NCBI GenBank assembly: GCA_028753945.1
Contig: JAPNXP010000013.1
Span: forward strand, 1,798,001-1,862,000
Source: Hexactinellida sp. DTS-2022
Taxonomy: Eukaryota > Porifera > Hexactinellida
Direction: 5' to 3'
DNA: 64,000 nucleotides
Shown: piece after piece, positions 34,714 through 46,199 of the stretch
Layout of the letters: each line of letters starts with the position of its first letter
How positions within the stretch are numbered: position 1 is the first letter of the stretch
Made by a program: the position numbers and the translations under genes
Notes under the pieces: model-generated
The model's database searches: none
The model's input: the letters and a program-made list of their open reading frames with translations, nothing else
Told to the model about the DNA's origin: nothing

Positions 34714-35531
34714 CAGGGATGTCTTGCTCAAATAATAAGTATGGGAGCGCATTTCAAATTTCGCTTAAACCTTTTTTTCTAATATGCATGATAGAAAATC
34801 AAATCGATAGAATAAATATGAGTTGTATGGATAATATCATGGATTAGCAATAAATCTGAACATAGAGTTCAACAAGTAATTGATTACCCAAAATTTGTAA
34901 CTAATAATACTGCCAGATTTCTTCCTCTTTATGTGTTTGAGAAACTTTCGATTTCACTCCACGGAGATCTGCTGCTGAATCATTTGGATTAGTAATTCTA
35001 AATAACCGATCTTCCATAGATGTGATTAAGGAGATATAAATTTATCTTTATTGATATTTACAATTGTTTTATTGTGTTTATGTATAATCTTATTAAACTG
35101 TAGTTCCTTTGCTGCGTATTCTGCCTCGAGCTATTTAGTGCCAGGATTGTTTTTCAAGCTTTCGAAACGTCTGACTGTCCTTTTAATCATTTGATCAGCA
35201 TGCATTATTGATGTAGCACGATGTTGTAATAACTCAGAAAGGGATGATAATTCATACAGAGTATTAAACATCAGGCCTAAATCAACTAGGAATTCTGGTG
35301 ATTTAATCCAATCCATTAAACATTGCTCTATCAAATGAGATTTAACAAATTGGATAATTTAGTACAAACAAATTCATACTATTTAAAGTTTTTAATTTGT
35401 TGTGACACTGTGACTGGATATAGGTACACAAATTCATTAAATAGTGCAGTATTTGTTAACGAAGTTTGGGAGCGGAGCTCCCACTAGTCGAAAGACTGTG
35501 GGAGCGGCGCTCCCACAGCATGACTTCGCTG
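34714..35531. mobile_element. hAT element remnant (818 bp) nested in another hAT
   Basis: The left end is CAGGGATGTCTTGCT and the right end, read inward, is CAGCGAAGTCATGCT. Flanks CCCCGAAC (34706-34713) and CTCCGAAC (35532-35539) match at 7 of 8. The uninterrupted sequence of the related element at 6.5 kb confirms the insertion point. A palindromic TGGGAGCG...CGCTCCCA block lies near the right end. It carries a transposase fragment on the minus strand. Confidence 0.8.
35131..35334 (-). pseudogene. hAT transposase C-terminal-like fragment
   Basis: A 67-codon minus-strand frame contains FLVDLGLMFNTLYELSSLSE followed by LQHRATSIMHAD and FESLKNNPG. This pattern resembles the helical segment found in KIAA1586/ZNF862-type hAT-derived proteins. 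It lies inside the 818-bp hAT remnant and is the only coding piece that survives there; the catalytic residues are absent. Confidence 0.55.
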
Positions 35532-36103
35532 CTCCGAACCAATTTTCCAAGGGGACCAAAATTTCCGTGACAATTATAATAATCTGGGTACTATACTAGT
35601 AGGTATAATAGTCAGTGAAATGTCAAAATTTGACTTGTCTAACTCTTCTATTTGACAATGCTAGTAGTTAATTGAATTGATCAAGGACTTAAAATTTAAA
35701 GAACAAGATCTGAAAGTAAACAGATTAATCAAATCTATTGTTACTCAAAGTAAATAAAAACAGAGCTAGAAATGGGGATCCAAACATTCAGTTCATTTCA
35801 GTTTCCACAAAATGACCTCAATTTTTCGCCCCCTAAATCATGGCGTCCTTCGCGGTTGCTTGTGTTGCGTGTGCCTAAAGCCGGCCCTGAGCAACATAAT
35901 AACATTAGTAGATGCTTCAACATGTCAGTTTACATTTAATGATATGTTATGCACCCTTATAACTAATCTTCTTAACAAGAACCATTTTTTGTTTATTATA
36001 ATCTACTATGATTTTAATTCCTCCTACAATATTATGGTGTATAAGAGGCTACAATTTTGTAGCAATGAGATTTAAAACTTCTTGGTCTCATGATACTTAG
36101 TCC

Positions 36104-36257
36104 CAGAGGCGTATCTATGCCTGCATGAAGGTGTGGCACTGGTAGATTATGGTTGCGGCATTTCCGCACTATAGTATTATACTAGTGGGAATTTTTTGGG
36201 CACAAATTGGTTTGGATTCGGCCTGTGCCCCATGTGCCGCACCCTGGTACGCCTCTT
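36104..36257. mobile_element. hAT MITE (154 bp)
   Basis: The termini are CAGAGGCGTATC on the left and AAGAGGCGTACC on the right read inward. A perfect 8-bp duplication, CTTAGTCC, lies at 36096-36103 and 36258-36265. Confidence 0.9.
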
Positions 36258-36351
36258 CTTAGTCCACAATATATTACAGTTGATTTCTTATAAATCAATG
36301 TTGTTATACCCACAATCTTTATTTTAATTTTCTATATACTATAACTTTGAC

Positions 36352-37622
36352 CGTGACCTACGTTATATAAGGCCTATGCACCAACTTTGTGAAACTGGAC
36401 CACGGATTAAAGGAAGGCTATTGATAAATAGGTTATTTATCGTTATCTAAATAACTAGTAGTGATAGACCTCATAAATGTTCCATGACTATATAGGAACA
36501 TGGTATCAAGGTATACATAGCATCCTTCAGAATTGAGCTATGTCATCATTTGATTACGTAATCGCTATTTTTGTTGGGAATTATCGTGTTTTATAGCCCG
36601 CTTTTAACGTAATTAGACGAGTTCTACATGTTCAAAATTGGATCAGGAGGATGTCCATAACTAGTTGAATGAAATATATCGAAATTATAAATGGAATGTT
36701 GACACATTCCTCGGTTGCCAGGGAAATTCAATTTTATTAAAATGAGCCATAACTCTAAAACTATCAATTTTATGTAAACTATGCTAGTACTGATCTATCA
36801 GCAATAGGTAACTGCCTATTCATTGATAGTACATTATATATGCCTAACTAGAGATGCACCGGATCCACTTTTTTGGTTCTGGCCGGATCCTGGATCTACA
36901 GATCCGGCCAGAACCGGATTTACCGGATCCGGGTCCGCTTTTGCAAACTCCATCAGTCTAATACGGACTTGTTAGATGATATGAACACGATATAGGGAAT
37001 ACAAGACTCTAACATATCTTACCGTTGCACCTCTATGCCTAACTACATTAATTTTGAGATAATAAGATTATTAGCACTTAATTCCTTATGAGGTAATACA
37101 CTCATTATCTCAAAAATTATTCAAGTTAGGCCTAGAAAATGTATTATCAATGAATAGGAAGTTACCAATCGAGGATAAATCAGTTTCAGCATAGTTTACA
37201 TAAAATTGATAGTTTGTGAGTTATGGCTCATTTTAATAAAATTGCATTTCCCTGGCAACCGAGGAATGTGTCAACATTCCATTTATAATTTCGATATATT
37301 TCATTCAACTAGTTATGGACATCCTCCTGATCCAATTTTGAACATTTATAACGCGACTAACTATGTCAAAAGCGGGCTATAAAAACACGATAATGCCCAC
37401 CAAAATAGCGGTTCACGTAATCAAATGATGACATAGCTCAATTCTGAATGGTGCTATGTATACCTTGATACCATGTTCTTATATAGTCATAGAACATTTA
37501 TGAGGTCTATCACTACTAGTTATTTAGATAACGATACATAACCTATTTATCAATAGCCTTCCTTTAATCCATGGTCCAGTTTCACAAAGTTGGTGCATAG
37601 GCCTCATATAACGTAGGTCACG
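36352..37622. mobile_element. Long foldback element (1.27 kb) with nested MITE
   Basis: The ends read CGTGACCTACGTTATAT inward, and arms of about 500 bp are inverted copies with roughly 90% or more identity by eye. The loop region is AT-rich and contains a 187-bp MITE. Flanks CTTTGAC and CCTTGAC suggest a 7-bp duplication (6 of 7). Inner arm sequence (GGTATACATAGCA, ATTATCGTG and others) is shared with 38965-39870 and with the arms of 42555-43634, which shows that one family recombines outer and inner segments. No coding. Confidence 0.85.
36849..37035. mobile_element. hAT MITE (187 bp) in the foldback loop
   Basis: The termini are TAGAGATGCACCGG on the left and TAGAGGTGCAACGG on the right read inward. 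A perfect 8-bp duplication, TGCCTAAC, lies at 36841-36848 and 37036-37043. An internal palindrome is rich in GGATCCGG words. Related GGATCCGG-rich pieces occur near 47590-47690 and 51430-51500. Confidence 0.92.
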
Positions 37623-37827
37623 CCTTGACCTATTTTTAAAGAATTATTTGTCAACAAATATTCGAAACTTTTATGTTGATTAATTCCACAGTATACATTC
37701 AATTTACTACATTCTTTACTATCTATATTATGTACACCTTCACAGATTTTAATAATCCTTTCTCATTAATCAAATCATGTTCTTATCATGCATTTAATAT
37801 CCTTTGATTTGTGTTTGTTTCATTATA

Positions 37828-38390
37828 CACTAACCGGCCAAAAGTATTTGAACAATGGGGATTTAATGCACACACAATACTCGTCTGGCAACTTATTAAC
37901 GGCTATCTAAACTACTCTGAAATGACCATAAATATCTTACTATAGATATACATTACAAAATATAGTGATTTCAATTCAATTTTGAAAATAACCACGAAGT
38001 GGCATAAGTGTTTCTGCCAAGTGCCACTTGTGGGATAAGTGGCACAAATTGAAATGTGGCTGTATCAAAGTGGAAAATATTCGGATTGATTTGAAATTAT
38101 GCACTTAGAGTAATCAAACCATGTGGAATTCAAATCTACTATCAGAATAAATATATTAACATTGCATCTTAATGATAACAAATTAATTATTTAATTAGCT
38201 AATTAAATATTTAATGAGTTTAACGCCTCCATAAAAATGTAAATTTGAAAATTTTGCTGTTTTAGAATACTTTACATATCGTTACATGTAAATAGCCATT
38301 TTGTAGCATCTACTAATGTTATTATGCTTGTATAACCTCAAATGTCTAAATGCAAATTATTGCTGTTCAAATACTTTTGGCCGGTTAGTG
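37828..38390. mobile_element. Tc1/mariner-like MITE (563 bp)
   Basis: The termini read CACTAACCGGCCAAAAGTAT inward at both ends, with TA at 37826-37827 and 38391-38392. The interior contains inverted GTGGCAC/GTGCCAC words and AT-rich arms. It is non-coding; the 75-codon frame at 38342-38569 runs out of the terminus and is an artefact. Relatives lie at 45353-45918, 55174-55600 and 3712-3774, and the host of the MULE is a more distant relative. Confidence 0.9.
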
Positions 38391-38392
38391 TA

Positions 38393-38960
38393 TTTACTCT
38401 AAAATATCCGCAGGGTTATCGTCACAAACACGCTTTCATAGTTGCTCAAACACCAATTCCTAACACTGTAATTGACTTTTGGAGATTGGTTTCTGACTAT
38501 GAAATATCTACAATAGTGATGTTATGTTCTGTGCTGCCTTCATCTAAGGTTCATTTATTTATAAGTTAATTAAGCAATTAATATTTTTCTATTTTGTTGA
38601 TTTCCCTTAACATTGGATATAGAATATTCTTTTTTGAAATTATATGCATAATTCTTCTGTTGTGTACCTCCTAAAGCATTGATTCCCAAACTTGGAGTCA
38701 CGATCCCAGGGATTCACATGTTTTTATTGAACTTCTGAAAACATATTATGGTGCTACTTATATTTTGTTATCAATGGCATGGTGTAAAGAATAAATTTAT
38801 AAAACTACCTTGTTTTAACATAATTATGTAAATATGTCATTATCACAACGGTATAATATGAATGCTGTAGATCTAAGTTGACTATTTCATGAATGATTCT
38901 AGAATTACTACTCAAAACTTGTTTTCATAGTATCGGAAGTGTTCAATTATTTTTTTGTAA
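38393..38960. other. No recognised gene
   Basis: AT-rich sequence between two mobile elements. I found no coding content and no bounded repeat. Confidence 0.5.
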
Positions 38961-38964
38961 TAAT

Positions 38965-39870
38965 TACCGATGGTCGTGACCTCCGATATAGTATAATGCC
39001 TTGCCACTGAGTATATTTTTCTGGATCATGGATTAATTAAAGTCCATTGATAAATAGGTTATTTATATTCATCTCCATAACTAGTAATGATAGATGTCAT
39101 AAATGTACTATAGTAACTATATAGGAACTTGGTATCAAGGTATACATAGCATCCTTCATAATTGTTCTATTTACCATATGATACTTAATCGCTATTTTGG
39201 GTGCGAAATATCGTGTTTGACTAATCTCATTATCTCAAAATGGAATGAAGATAAGCATAAATGATGTATTATTAATGAATAAGAAGTTACCAATTCCGGA
39301 TAGATCAGAACTAGCCCAGTTTGCATAAAATTGATAGTCTTTGAGTTATGGTTCATTTAGGAAATATACATATCCCTGGAAACTGAGGAATGTGTCAACA
39401 TTCCATTTATAATTTCAATATGTTTCTTTTAGCAAGTCATGGGCAACATCATGTTCCAAATCGTGAACATTTACATTTATAATGCGTTTAACTCTGTAAA
39501 AGCAGGTTGTTAGGACACGATATTTCGCACCCAAAATAGCGATTACATAATCATATGGTGAAATAGCACCAATCTGAAGGATGCTATGTATACCTTGATA
39601 ACAAGTTCCTACAGTTATACAGTAGGTGTCGGATATAATCATATCGGTTATAAGAACATCTCGGATATAAGAACCCTATGTTGGAAAACGTTTGCCATAT
39701 GTATACCCTATATAAATTATAAGAACATGCCGGTTATAAGCACATTAAGCACTCAGTGCTGTCCCAACGATGTGCGTATAATCGACATCCACTGTAGTAC
39801 ATTTATGAAGTATTTCATTACTAGTTATGGAGTAAATATAAATAACCATAGCCAACTATATATACAGGCC
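38965..39870. mobile_element. Decayed foldback element copy
   Basis: Left and right halves (about 39045-39210 and 39400-39860) are inverted relatives of each other and of the arms of 36352-37622, including GGTATCAAGGTATACATAGCA. Arms are diverged and the outer right end is not preserved. A pogo/Tigger-like MITE interrupts the right arm at 39620-39794. Confidence 0.7.
39620..39794. mobile_element. pogo/Tigger-like MITE (175 bp)
   Basis: The termini are CAGTAGGTGTCGGATATAA on the left and CAGTGGATGTCGATTATAC on the right read inward, with TA at 39618-39619 and 39795-39796. Removing it restores the foldback arm sequence seen at 37470-37500. The 118-codon plus-strand frame at 39586-39942 reads through it and is an artefact. 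Confidence 0.88.
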
Positions 39871-40077
39871 ATTTCACTGCTATGGACAAGGGATAAGATA
39901 AAAGCGGATTCTTTTTCTAACGGTAACCAATTACCTGATTAATACTAGACTCTTTATATCAACTACACATATCAAAGTTTTATATATGGGTCATAGTTGT
40001 CTCCCAACATAAATTCAAGCTCAAGTATATTATTACATGCAAACTAGATAATAGAATTATGAAAATTAAGCAAATGT

Positions 40078-42155
40078 TTAGAGGTATTTCTTAGGAGTTT
40101 CTTTGGGGCAGGTAGTAGGAACATTATGGTTTTTTGCCTTGTTGCTGTTAAGTAACAATTGGCTACTGTTGTTAAAATTTAAAGTAATAAATTGATTTTC
40201 CTTCTGTACTAAGCAATCTATACACTCATCAACGAAGTCTTCGCACTTTTCACTATCGAGTTTTAGGAGGAGCAGTTGATTGAATCCGATTGAAAACATA
40301 ATTGTAAACACTTTCCAAGGTTAAACACCACATTTAGCACGTAATTGGAAAGGCCATTTTAAGCAGCCACGATCAAAAAGGCCAATCAAAACGCACCAGT
40401 TAAAATTTGGGTCTTTAATTTCCATTCAATTCAGTGTACTTTCAGTGAGTACTGAACAACGATCGGGGTACAAATCTGAGATTTTAGACAATTTCCTTAA
40501 TAAGAAAGGCAGCATATCCTCCGATAAAAGCTAGAGGTTTGTCTTGTGTATGAATTCAGTAAAAAAATTCAAAAGAGTGGCCACAGACATTATGTGTGAA
40601 ATCACAATTCTCAGGATGCTGCGATAAGAGATCTGCTGATATATTCCATAAACGAATCTTGATCTTTATGGACATAATCTTTCCTATTATACAACTTGAG
40701 AATATTACACTGTTTAAGTGCCCTCTCATTTTCCAGGATTTGATGAACCAATACATTGTAGTTTTACATCTGTAATCTCGTTCCTTGAGACGAACTCCCT
40801 TTCAAGAGTGTTGATTAATCAATCAATGTTCATATTTATCGGTTTTCAAACATCCAGCTGATTGAGAGATTCGCAAGGGTTCCACGATTATAACACTCTA
40901 ACTTGAAGAAACTTGTCAATAGTAATAATGTTTTGGACTGAAATGACAATATTTGATTTCTTATTGACAATATAAATGTTGTATCAAGGTGCCAAATTAC
41001 AATCTTTGGAGATCTTAATGTCAGATGATTTAGAGACAGTGTATTTTCTCTGTTCTTCTTCGTACAAGTCAACACTCGGTTTCATTTCCTATATACAATA
41101 ACATACAACATGTTAAAATACAAAACTTTTACATTTAGCACAACTTGACATACTTGGATCTGTAAATCATGCTCCTTTTGTCTCTATCAAGCCGCTGATA
41201 CTTGATAGTGCAGTGTGATTAAGACCATCAGGGCCACCAGGAAGGTATTTAGGTACTGCGCTTTACTTCAATGTAGCTTTTATTGGTCTTATCTTCGTTT
41301 GGCCATCAATGTCAAGATAAGTTTGTGTGTCAATGATATCATCAGGTTCAAATAGTTTAGCACAAACGAAAATGTTTTTCAGTGTGTGAAGATCTAGCAT
41401 ATAATTACATAATTACGTATGATTAATTGAAGAGCATCCTTATATGTAGACGGTCTATATAAAAAGCCCATACAAATAAGCCAAAAAATTGTCGACCGTC
41501 TATAAATTCTGTAGACCAAAAGCCCTGCCGTCTATGGGTATTACTAATGTATATTTAAGAAAACCTGGTCTAGAAATAGACGGTCTACATATAAGTTATT
41601 TATACTAGTAAAGCATACTCACCATCTCTATGCAGAAAACGTTTCCACTTGCGGCCCAGAAGGAATGTGGAATACTGCAACACCACTATGGTCTCTATAG
41701 TATCCAGTAGCACATCTGGGAGCAGAACAAGAGTTGGCATGAGTCCAGGATATAAGTAAACAAGGAGCTAGCACTATAGAGGCAAAGTATGATTGAATTA
41801 AAGAGAATTTGTAATTAGAATAGTTTATATTTACAGACGAATCTCGTTAGTATTTTTCTAAACCAGATAAGCATTGTAGTTTTAATCAAAATATATATAT
41901 TTGCATTATGGGTATATAAGAAAATCGACTTCATCTTATCCCTGGTCCAGGCGCATTTGGCTCAGTGAAATGGCCTTATGTTTAGTAGGCTATGGCTTGT
42001 CCAACTAATAGTAAAGATTTACGCACCATCTCTATGCAGAAAACGTTTTAATTTATCATTTATGTCTTGCGGTCCAGAAGGAATGTGAAATACTGCAACT
42101 CCACTATGATCACTATAGTATCCATAGCACATCTGTGTGCAGAACAGTTGGGCAC
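40078..42155 (-). pseudogene. THAP-domain gene relic (P/THAP9-like?)
   Basis: On the minus strand a THAP zinc finger is split over two exons. Exon 1 exists twice. Copy 1a (42155-42027) reads CSAHRCA, FHIPSGPQ and KLKRFLHRD before donor GTGCGT. Copy 1b (41740-41623) reads CSAPRCATG, FHIPSGPQ and KWKRFLHRD before GTGAGT. Exon 2 (41393-41168, after TATATGCTAG) reads VCAKLFEPDDI and, past an in-frame TAA at 41263-41265, SAVPKYLPGG, fitting the THAP C-terminal AVP motif; the expected zinc His is Leu. Further coding-like pieces follow, with EMKPSVDLYEEE (about 41085), LVHQILENERALKQ (about 40740), LAFIGGYAAF (about 40540) and the 77-codon frame 40311-40078. Copy 1a has GTG instead of ATG, and copy 1b has a frame shift after MP. 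The rest resembles, weakly, P/THAP9-type transposases. Confidence 0.55.
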
Positions 42156-42420
42156 TAGTCCAGGATATAAATAAAATTAATAAACAAGGGGCTAGCATTA
42201 TAAAGGCAAAGTATGATTGAATTAAAGAGAAATTGGAATTAGAATAGCTAATATTTACATAGACGAATCTCGTTAACTATATTTCTAAACCAGATTAGCA
42301 TTTAGTTTTAATCAAAATATTTATATTTACATTATGGGTATATATGAAAATCCCCTTTATCTTATGCCTTGTCCAGGCGCATTTGGCTCAGTGAAATGGC
42401 TTGTATATAGTAGGCTATGA
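41617..42420. repeat. Tandem duplication of about 390-bp THAP exon unit
   Basis: 41617-41995 and 42022-42420 are direct copies. Both run from the THAP exon (CACCATCTCTATGCAGAAAACG), through an AT-rich segment, to GGCTCAGTGAAATGG and AGTAGGCTATG. They differ by small indels and substitutions, so the duplication is not recent. Confidence 0.88.
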
Positions 42421-42554
42421 AATAACCAATTTATCAATGGACTTTAAGTAATCCATGGTCCAGAAAGATATACTCAGTGTTATGGCTTATATCTCGAAGG
42501 TCACCCGATGGTATATTTTGCAAACTTGAAATGGGTCAAATTTATTGCTTGCGC

Positions 42555-43634
42555 CATGGCCTACTTAATATACGGCTATATATGTCGCCGAGAAGCCCAT
42601 AAAACAAAGAGGCCAGTTTCTAATTTTCAAAATGGAGAATTGATCTTTATTCGAATAATTAGCAATGATAGAGCTGAAAAGTGTATTATAACTATATAGG
42701 AATATGGTATCCAGGTATACATAGCACCCTCCAGAATTGTGATATGTCATCATCAGATGACGTTATGGTTATTTTGGTTGCGAATTATCTTGTTTTTCTA
42801 GCATACTTTTAACATAGTTAAACGCGTTATAAATGTTCAAAATTGGAACATGGTTATACCCAGAAGTAGTAGAATAAAATATATCGAAATTATAAAAGAA
42901 ATGTTGACACATTCCTCGGTTGCCATGGAAAATGTATATTACCTAAAATGTGCCATAACTCAAAAACTATGAATGTTATGTAACTAGACTGGTACTGATC
43001 TGTCCGGAATAGGTAACTTCCTATTCATCGATAATACATTTTCTATGCCTAACTTGAATAATCTTTGAGATAGTGAGTCATTACCTAATAATGAATTAAG
43101 TGTTAATTATTTCATTATCTCAAAAATTATTGAAGTTAGGCATAGAAAATGTATCATCGATGAATAGGAAGTTACCTATTCCGGACAGATCAGTACCAGT
43201 CTAGTTTACATAACATTCATAGTTTTTGAGTTATGGCACATTTTAGGTAATATACATTTTCCATGGCAACCGAGGAATGTGTCAACATTCCTTTTATAAT
43301 TTCGATATATTTTATTCTACTACTTCTGGGTATAACCATGTTCCAATTTTGAACATTTATAACGCGTTTAACTATGTTAAAAGTATGCTAGATAAACAAG
43401 ATAATTCGCAACCAAAATAACCATAACGTCATCTGATGATGACATATCACAATTCTGGAGGGTGCTATGTATACCTGGATACCATATTCCTATATAGTTA
43501 TAATACACTTTTCAGCTCTATCATTGCTAATTATTCGAATAAAGATCAATTCTCCATTTTGAAAATTAGAAACTGGCCTCTTTGTTTTATGGGCTTCTCG
43601 GCGACATATATAGCCGTATATTAAGTAGGCCATG
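42555..43634. mobile_element. Near-perfect foldback element (1.08 kb)
   Basis: The left half to about 43060 and the right half from about 43130 are inverted copies with only scattered differences, leaving an AT-rich loop of about 50-70 bases. The ends read CATGGCCTACTTAATATACG, and 7-bp duplications CTTGCGC lie at 42548-42554 and 43635-43641. Because the arms match so closely, identical 62-codon frames appear on opposite strands at 42565-42753 and 43436-43624; they are not genes. The outer arm matches 349-1107 and the inner arm matches 36352-37622. Confidence 0.93.
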
Positions 43635-43886
43635 CTTGCGCTGGTATAGAATGTTCATTAATTAATTGTGAGGACATTGAACAATCATAAATAATTATTA
43701 ATTCTTGCCATTTTCATTGAATTAGTCAACTTAAGTGTAGATAACTTATATAGGTAATGACTCATTCTCACTTTTGGATATAATTACTGTTATACTTTAA
43801 ATGCTTGTGCATACTGTGCACATATTTATTCGCTATTCGTTAATATTATTTATTACCTATTTTGTTTATTATATTCAGTATCTAAA

Positions 43887-44296
43887 TTGAAAACAATCTA
43901 CCATGATAAATGCACTCAAAAATTCGGAATTAGGTGGCAAATTGTATTGAGCATGGTTTCACTTAGATTCAAATTTGGGAATTTAAACCATCAATGCGTT
44001 GTTTGTCATGAAACTCTGTTAACAGAATCAATGAAACCAACTGTATTTCGTGATGTCTGGAATATCGTCGTTCTAAACTTTTATCCAAAGATCCTTCATT
44101 TTTCAGATAGATGGAAATGTGTAGAAGAGATCAAGCCTGTGTACAACAGTTGTCTATCAGCAGTGTTGAATCTTCGAATGCTGTTTTTCTTAGAAATCGA
44201 GAAACCATAAACCTCACACAATTGGAGAGGATCTCATACTTTCATGTGCAAAATGGCATGGTCCGACTTGATTTTAGAAATGGTGTGCAAATATGA
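43887..44296 (+). pseudogene. hAT (BED-finger type) transposase N-terminal relic
   Basis: The 107-codon plus-strand frame contains QCVVCHETLLTESMKP, which resembles the first half of the BED-type zinc finger in SCAND3/ZBED5-like hAT transposases (CxxC...ES.KPS). The expected downstream His/Cys ligands are not seen and the frame then shifts. A second frame (44111-44296) overlaps its end. It is a decayed fragment. Confidence 0.55.
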
Positions 44297-44589
44297 TATA
44301 ATTTATTCCACTATCAAATAAAAATGTAGAGCAAAGTATTTGTGATATCTAGATAATATACTTCTAGTAGCATAGTTCTACAATGTAGCGCTTGTTTATG
44401 GATCACACAGGGACACCTGTGACTTCTGGCAGTGTTTTATACAGGATTTGTATATGGTGGCAATCTGGGATATGTAAATTCCTAAGAGGGGAATTAGTTA
44501 AACTTATATTGTGTAAGTGATTTTTCTAAGGGGAGACTTAAAGGAACATGGGAGCATGTTCACACCCTACTACCCCCTGTATGAAACCC

Positions 44590-44790
44590 TGTCTGGTATT
44601 TATCTTTGACAAGTGTTTGAAATCCTGACAGCGACAAGCATAGCTGGCGCTCCATCACTTCAAACTCCAAACAAATCCTATCAATCGAGTTCATTATCCT
44701 AGAAATGTTGTCAATCAATTTGAACACTTCGTGTGCTTTTGTATTGTTTTAAGTTCACCGCAGAACAAAACTCTTTCTTAAATTTATTAA
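44590..44790 (-). pseudogene. hAT transposase catalytic-region fragment
   Basis: The minus strand reads FCGELKT (about 44765) and, in another frame, SDGAPAML (about 44650), the conserved block around the second catalytic Asp in ZBED/SCAND3-type hAT transposases. Stops intervene. It points away from the fragment at 43887-44296, so either the element was inverted internally or two relics lie side by side. Confidence 0.6.
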
Positions 44791-45119
44791 TTTCTAGATA
44801 ATGGATCAATCCAAGGGTTGCAAAACCAATCCAATCCAATCGAGCCATTTTTGTACAATCGGCAATCCAAATTTCGTCAATCGATTATTCGGATTGCAAT
44901 CCAATCGAAATCGCCCGCCTCAATATTTGAGGAATTCAATTTGCCGGCGATTTTACGAGTTGAGCTCCTACCATACATTGTTAAAGTCTAGTTTCATTTG
45001 ACTTTCATGATGTCTCTACAAATTCGGACACCATACTCCCTAAACTTGTTGTGGCCAGTTGTAGCCACATAATTTTAAACTTTGATATTATACATTTATG
45101 ATCAGTATGCACCGCTTGA

Positions 45120-46192
45120 CAGGGTACCGGTTAATCGGGACAACCGCTGAATTGGGACATAATCCCAAGAACCTATAATTTACATAGAAACTACCATAGA
45201 AGCTCGGTTAAAAGACACAAACTCCGCTTAATGGCGAAAAACGAATCAAATTTGGTTCAAGCCCCCTCATTAGAAATTGATATTGATCAGAACAAATTCT
45301 AATGATCTTGATCAATTCTGATGAAGGAACTAAAGTATTTCAATAGGCTATACACTAACCGGCCAAAAGTAGTTGAACAGCAATAATTTGTATTCAGACA
45401 TTTGTGGTTATACCAGCAAAATAACATTAGTAGATGCTAAAAAATGGCTATTTACGTGAAACTATATGTAAAGTATTATAAAACAGCAAAATTTTCGAAT
45501 TTACATTTTTATGGAGGAGTAAACTTATTAAATATATAATTAGTTAATTAAATGATTAATTGTGTTCATTAAGATGCAATGAGAATGTATTAATTCTGAT
45601 AGCAGATTTGAATTCCACATGGTTAAATACTCTAATTGCATAATTTCAAATAAATCCTAATATTGTTCCACTGTGATACAGCTTCATTTCCATTTGTGCC
45701 ACTTATGCCATATGTGGCACGCGGCAGAATCACTTATGCCACTTGATGGATATTTGCTAAATTGAATTGAAATCACAATATTTTGTTATTTTATTTCTAT
45801 AATAACATATTTATAGTCATTTCAAAGTATTTTAAATATGTAGCCGCAAATATATTACCATACGATGATTCTGTGTGCATTAAAATCCCTATTGTTCAAT
45901 TACTTATGCTGGTTAGTGTATTATCTTTTTGATTTCCGTAAATCTCAATTTCCCTGATATTATGACCTTTTGGTTCACGGATAGTTCCAAAGATATTATG
46001 GCTCATACTATTTGTTTGAGTAGCCTCAAGCGTCCGCAGGCAGTGTAGGATTTGTTATATCAGGTTTTGAAATGAAATTGTTGCAAATCGCTACTATATA
46101 TCGCAACTTTGTATATATTTTTCGGTTAATTTGAAACTCCGCTTAATTGGAATAGATCTGAAACAATGTTTTCCAATTAAGCGTGTAGACTG
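45120..46192. mobile_element. pogo/Tigger-like element with nested Tc1-like MITE
   Basis: The left end is CAGGGTACCGGTTAATCGGG and the right end, read inward, is CAGTCTACACGCTTAATTGG, with TA after the right end. Subterminal CTCCGCTTAATGG and CTCCGCTTAATTGG repeats are typical of Tigger-like ends. Without the 566-bp MITE inside, about 500 bp remain. No transposase is seen. Confidence 0.7.
45353..45918. mobile_element. Tc1/mariner-like MITE (566 bp)
   Basis: The left end is CACTAACCGGCCAAAAGTAG; the right end, read inward, is CACTAACCAGCATAAGTAA, with TA at 45351-45352 and 45919-45920. The interior is an inverted relative of 37828-38390, with the same GTGGCAC-type words in the middle. Confidence 0.88.
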
Positions 46193-46199
46193 TACAACT

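Larger units (their letters stand above)
34280..35889 (-). mobile_element. hAT element copy, split by a second hAT insertion
   Basis: 34280-34713 and 35532-35889 together match most of the hAT element at 6210-7400 in the opposite orientation, including the palindromic CCATGG/GGTCC interior. The right terminus ends GCCTAAAGCCGGCCCTG at 35889. The lower-coordinate terminus is missing, so this copy is truncated there. The middle, 34714-35531, is a separate insertion. Confidence 0.75.

Noticed and set aside
39586..39942. 118-codon plus-strand frame
   Set aside because: It reads through a Tigger-like MITE and the foldback arm on both sides.
42565..43624. Two identical 62-codon frames on opposite strands
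   Set aside because: They are the same sequence read from the two arms of a foldback element, not a duplicated gene.
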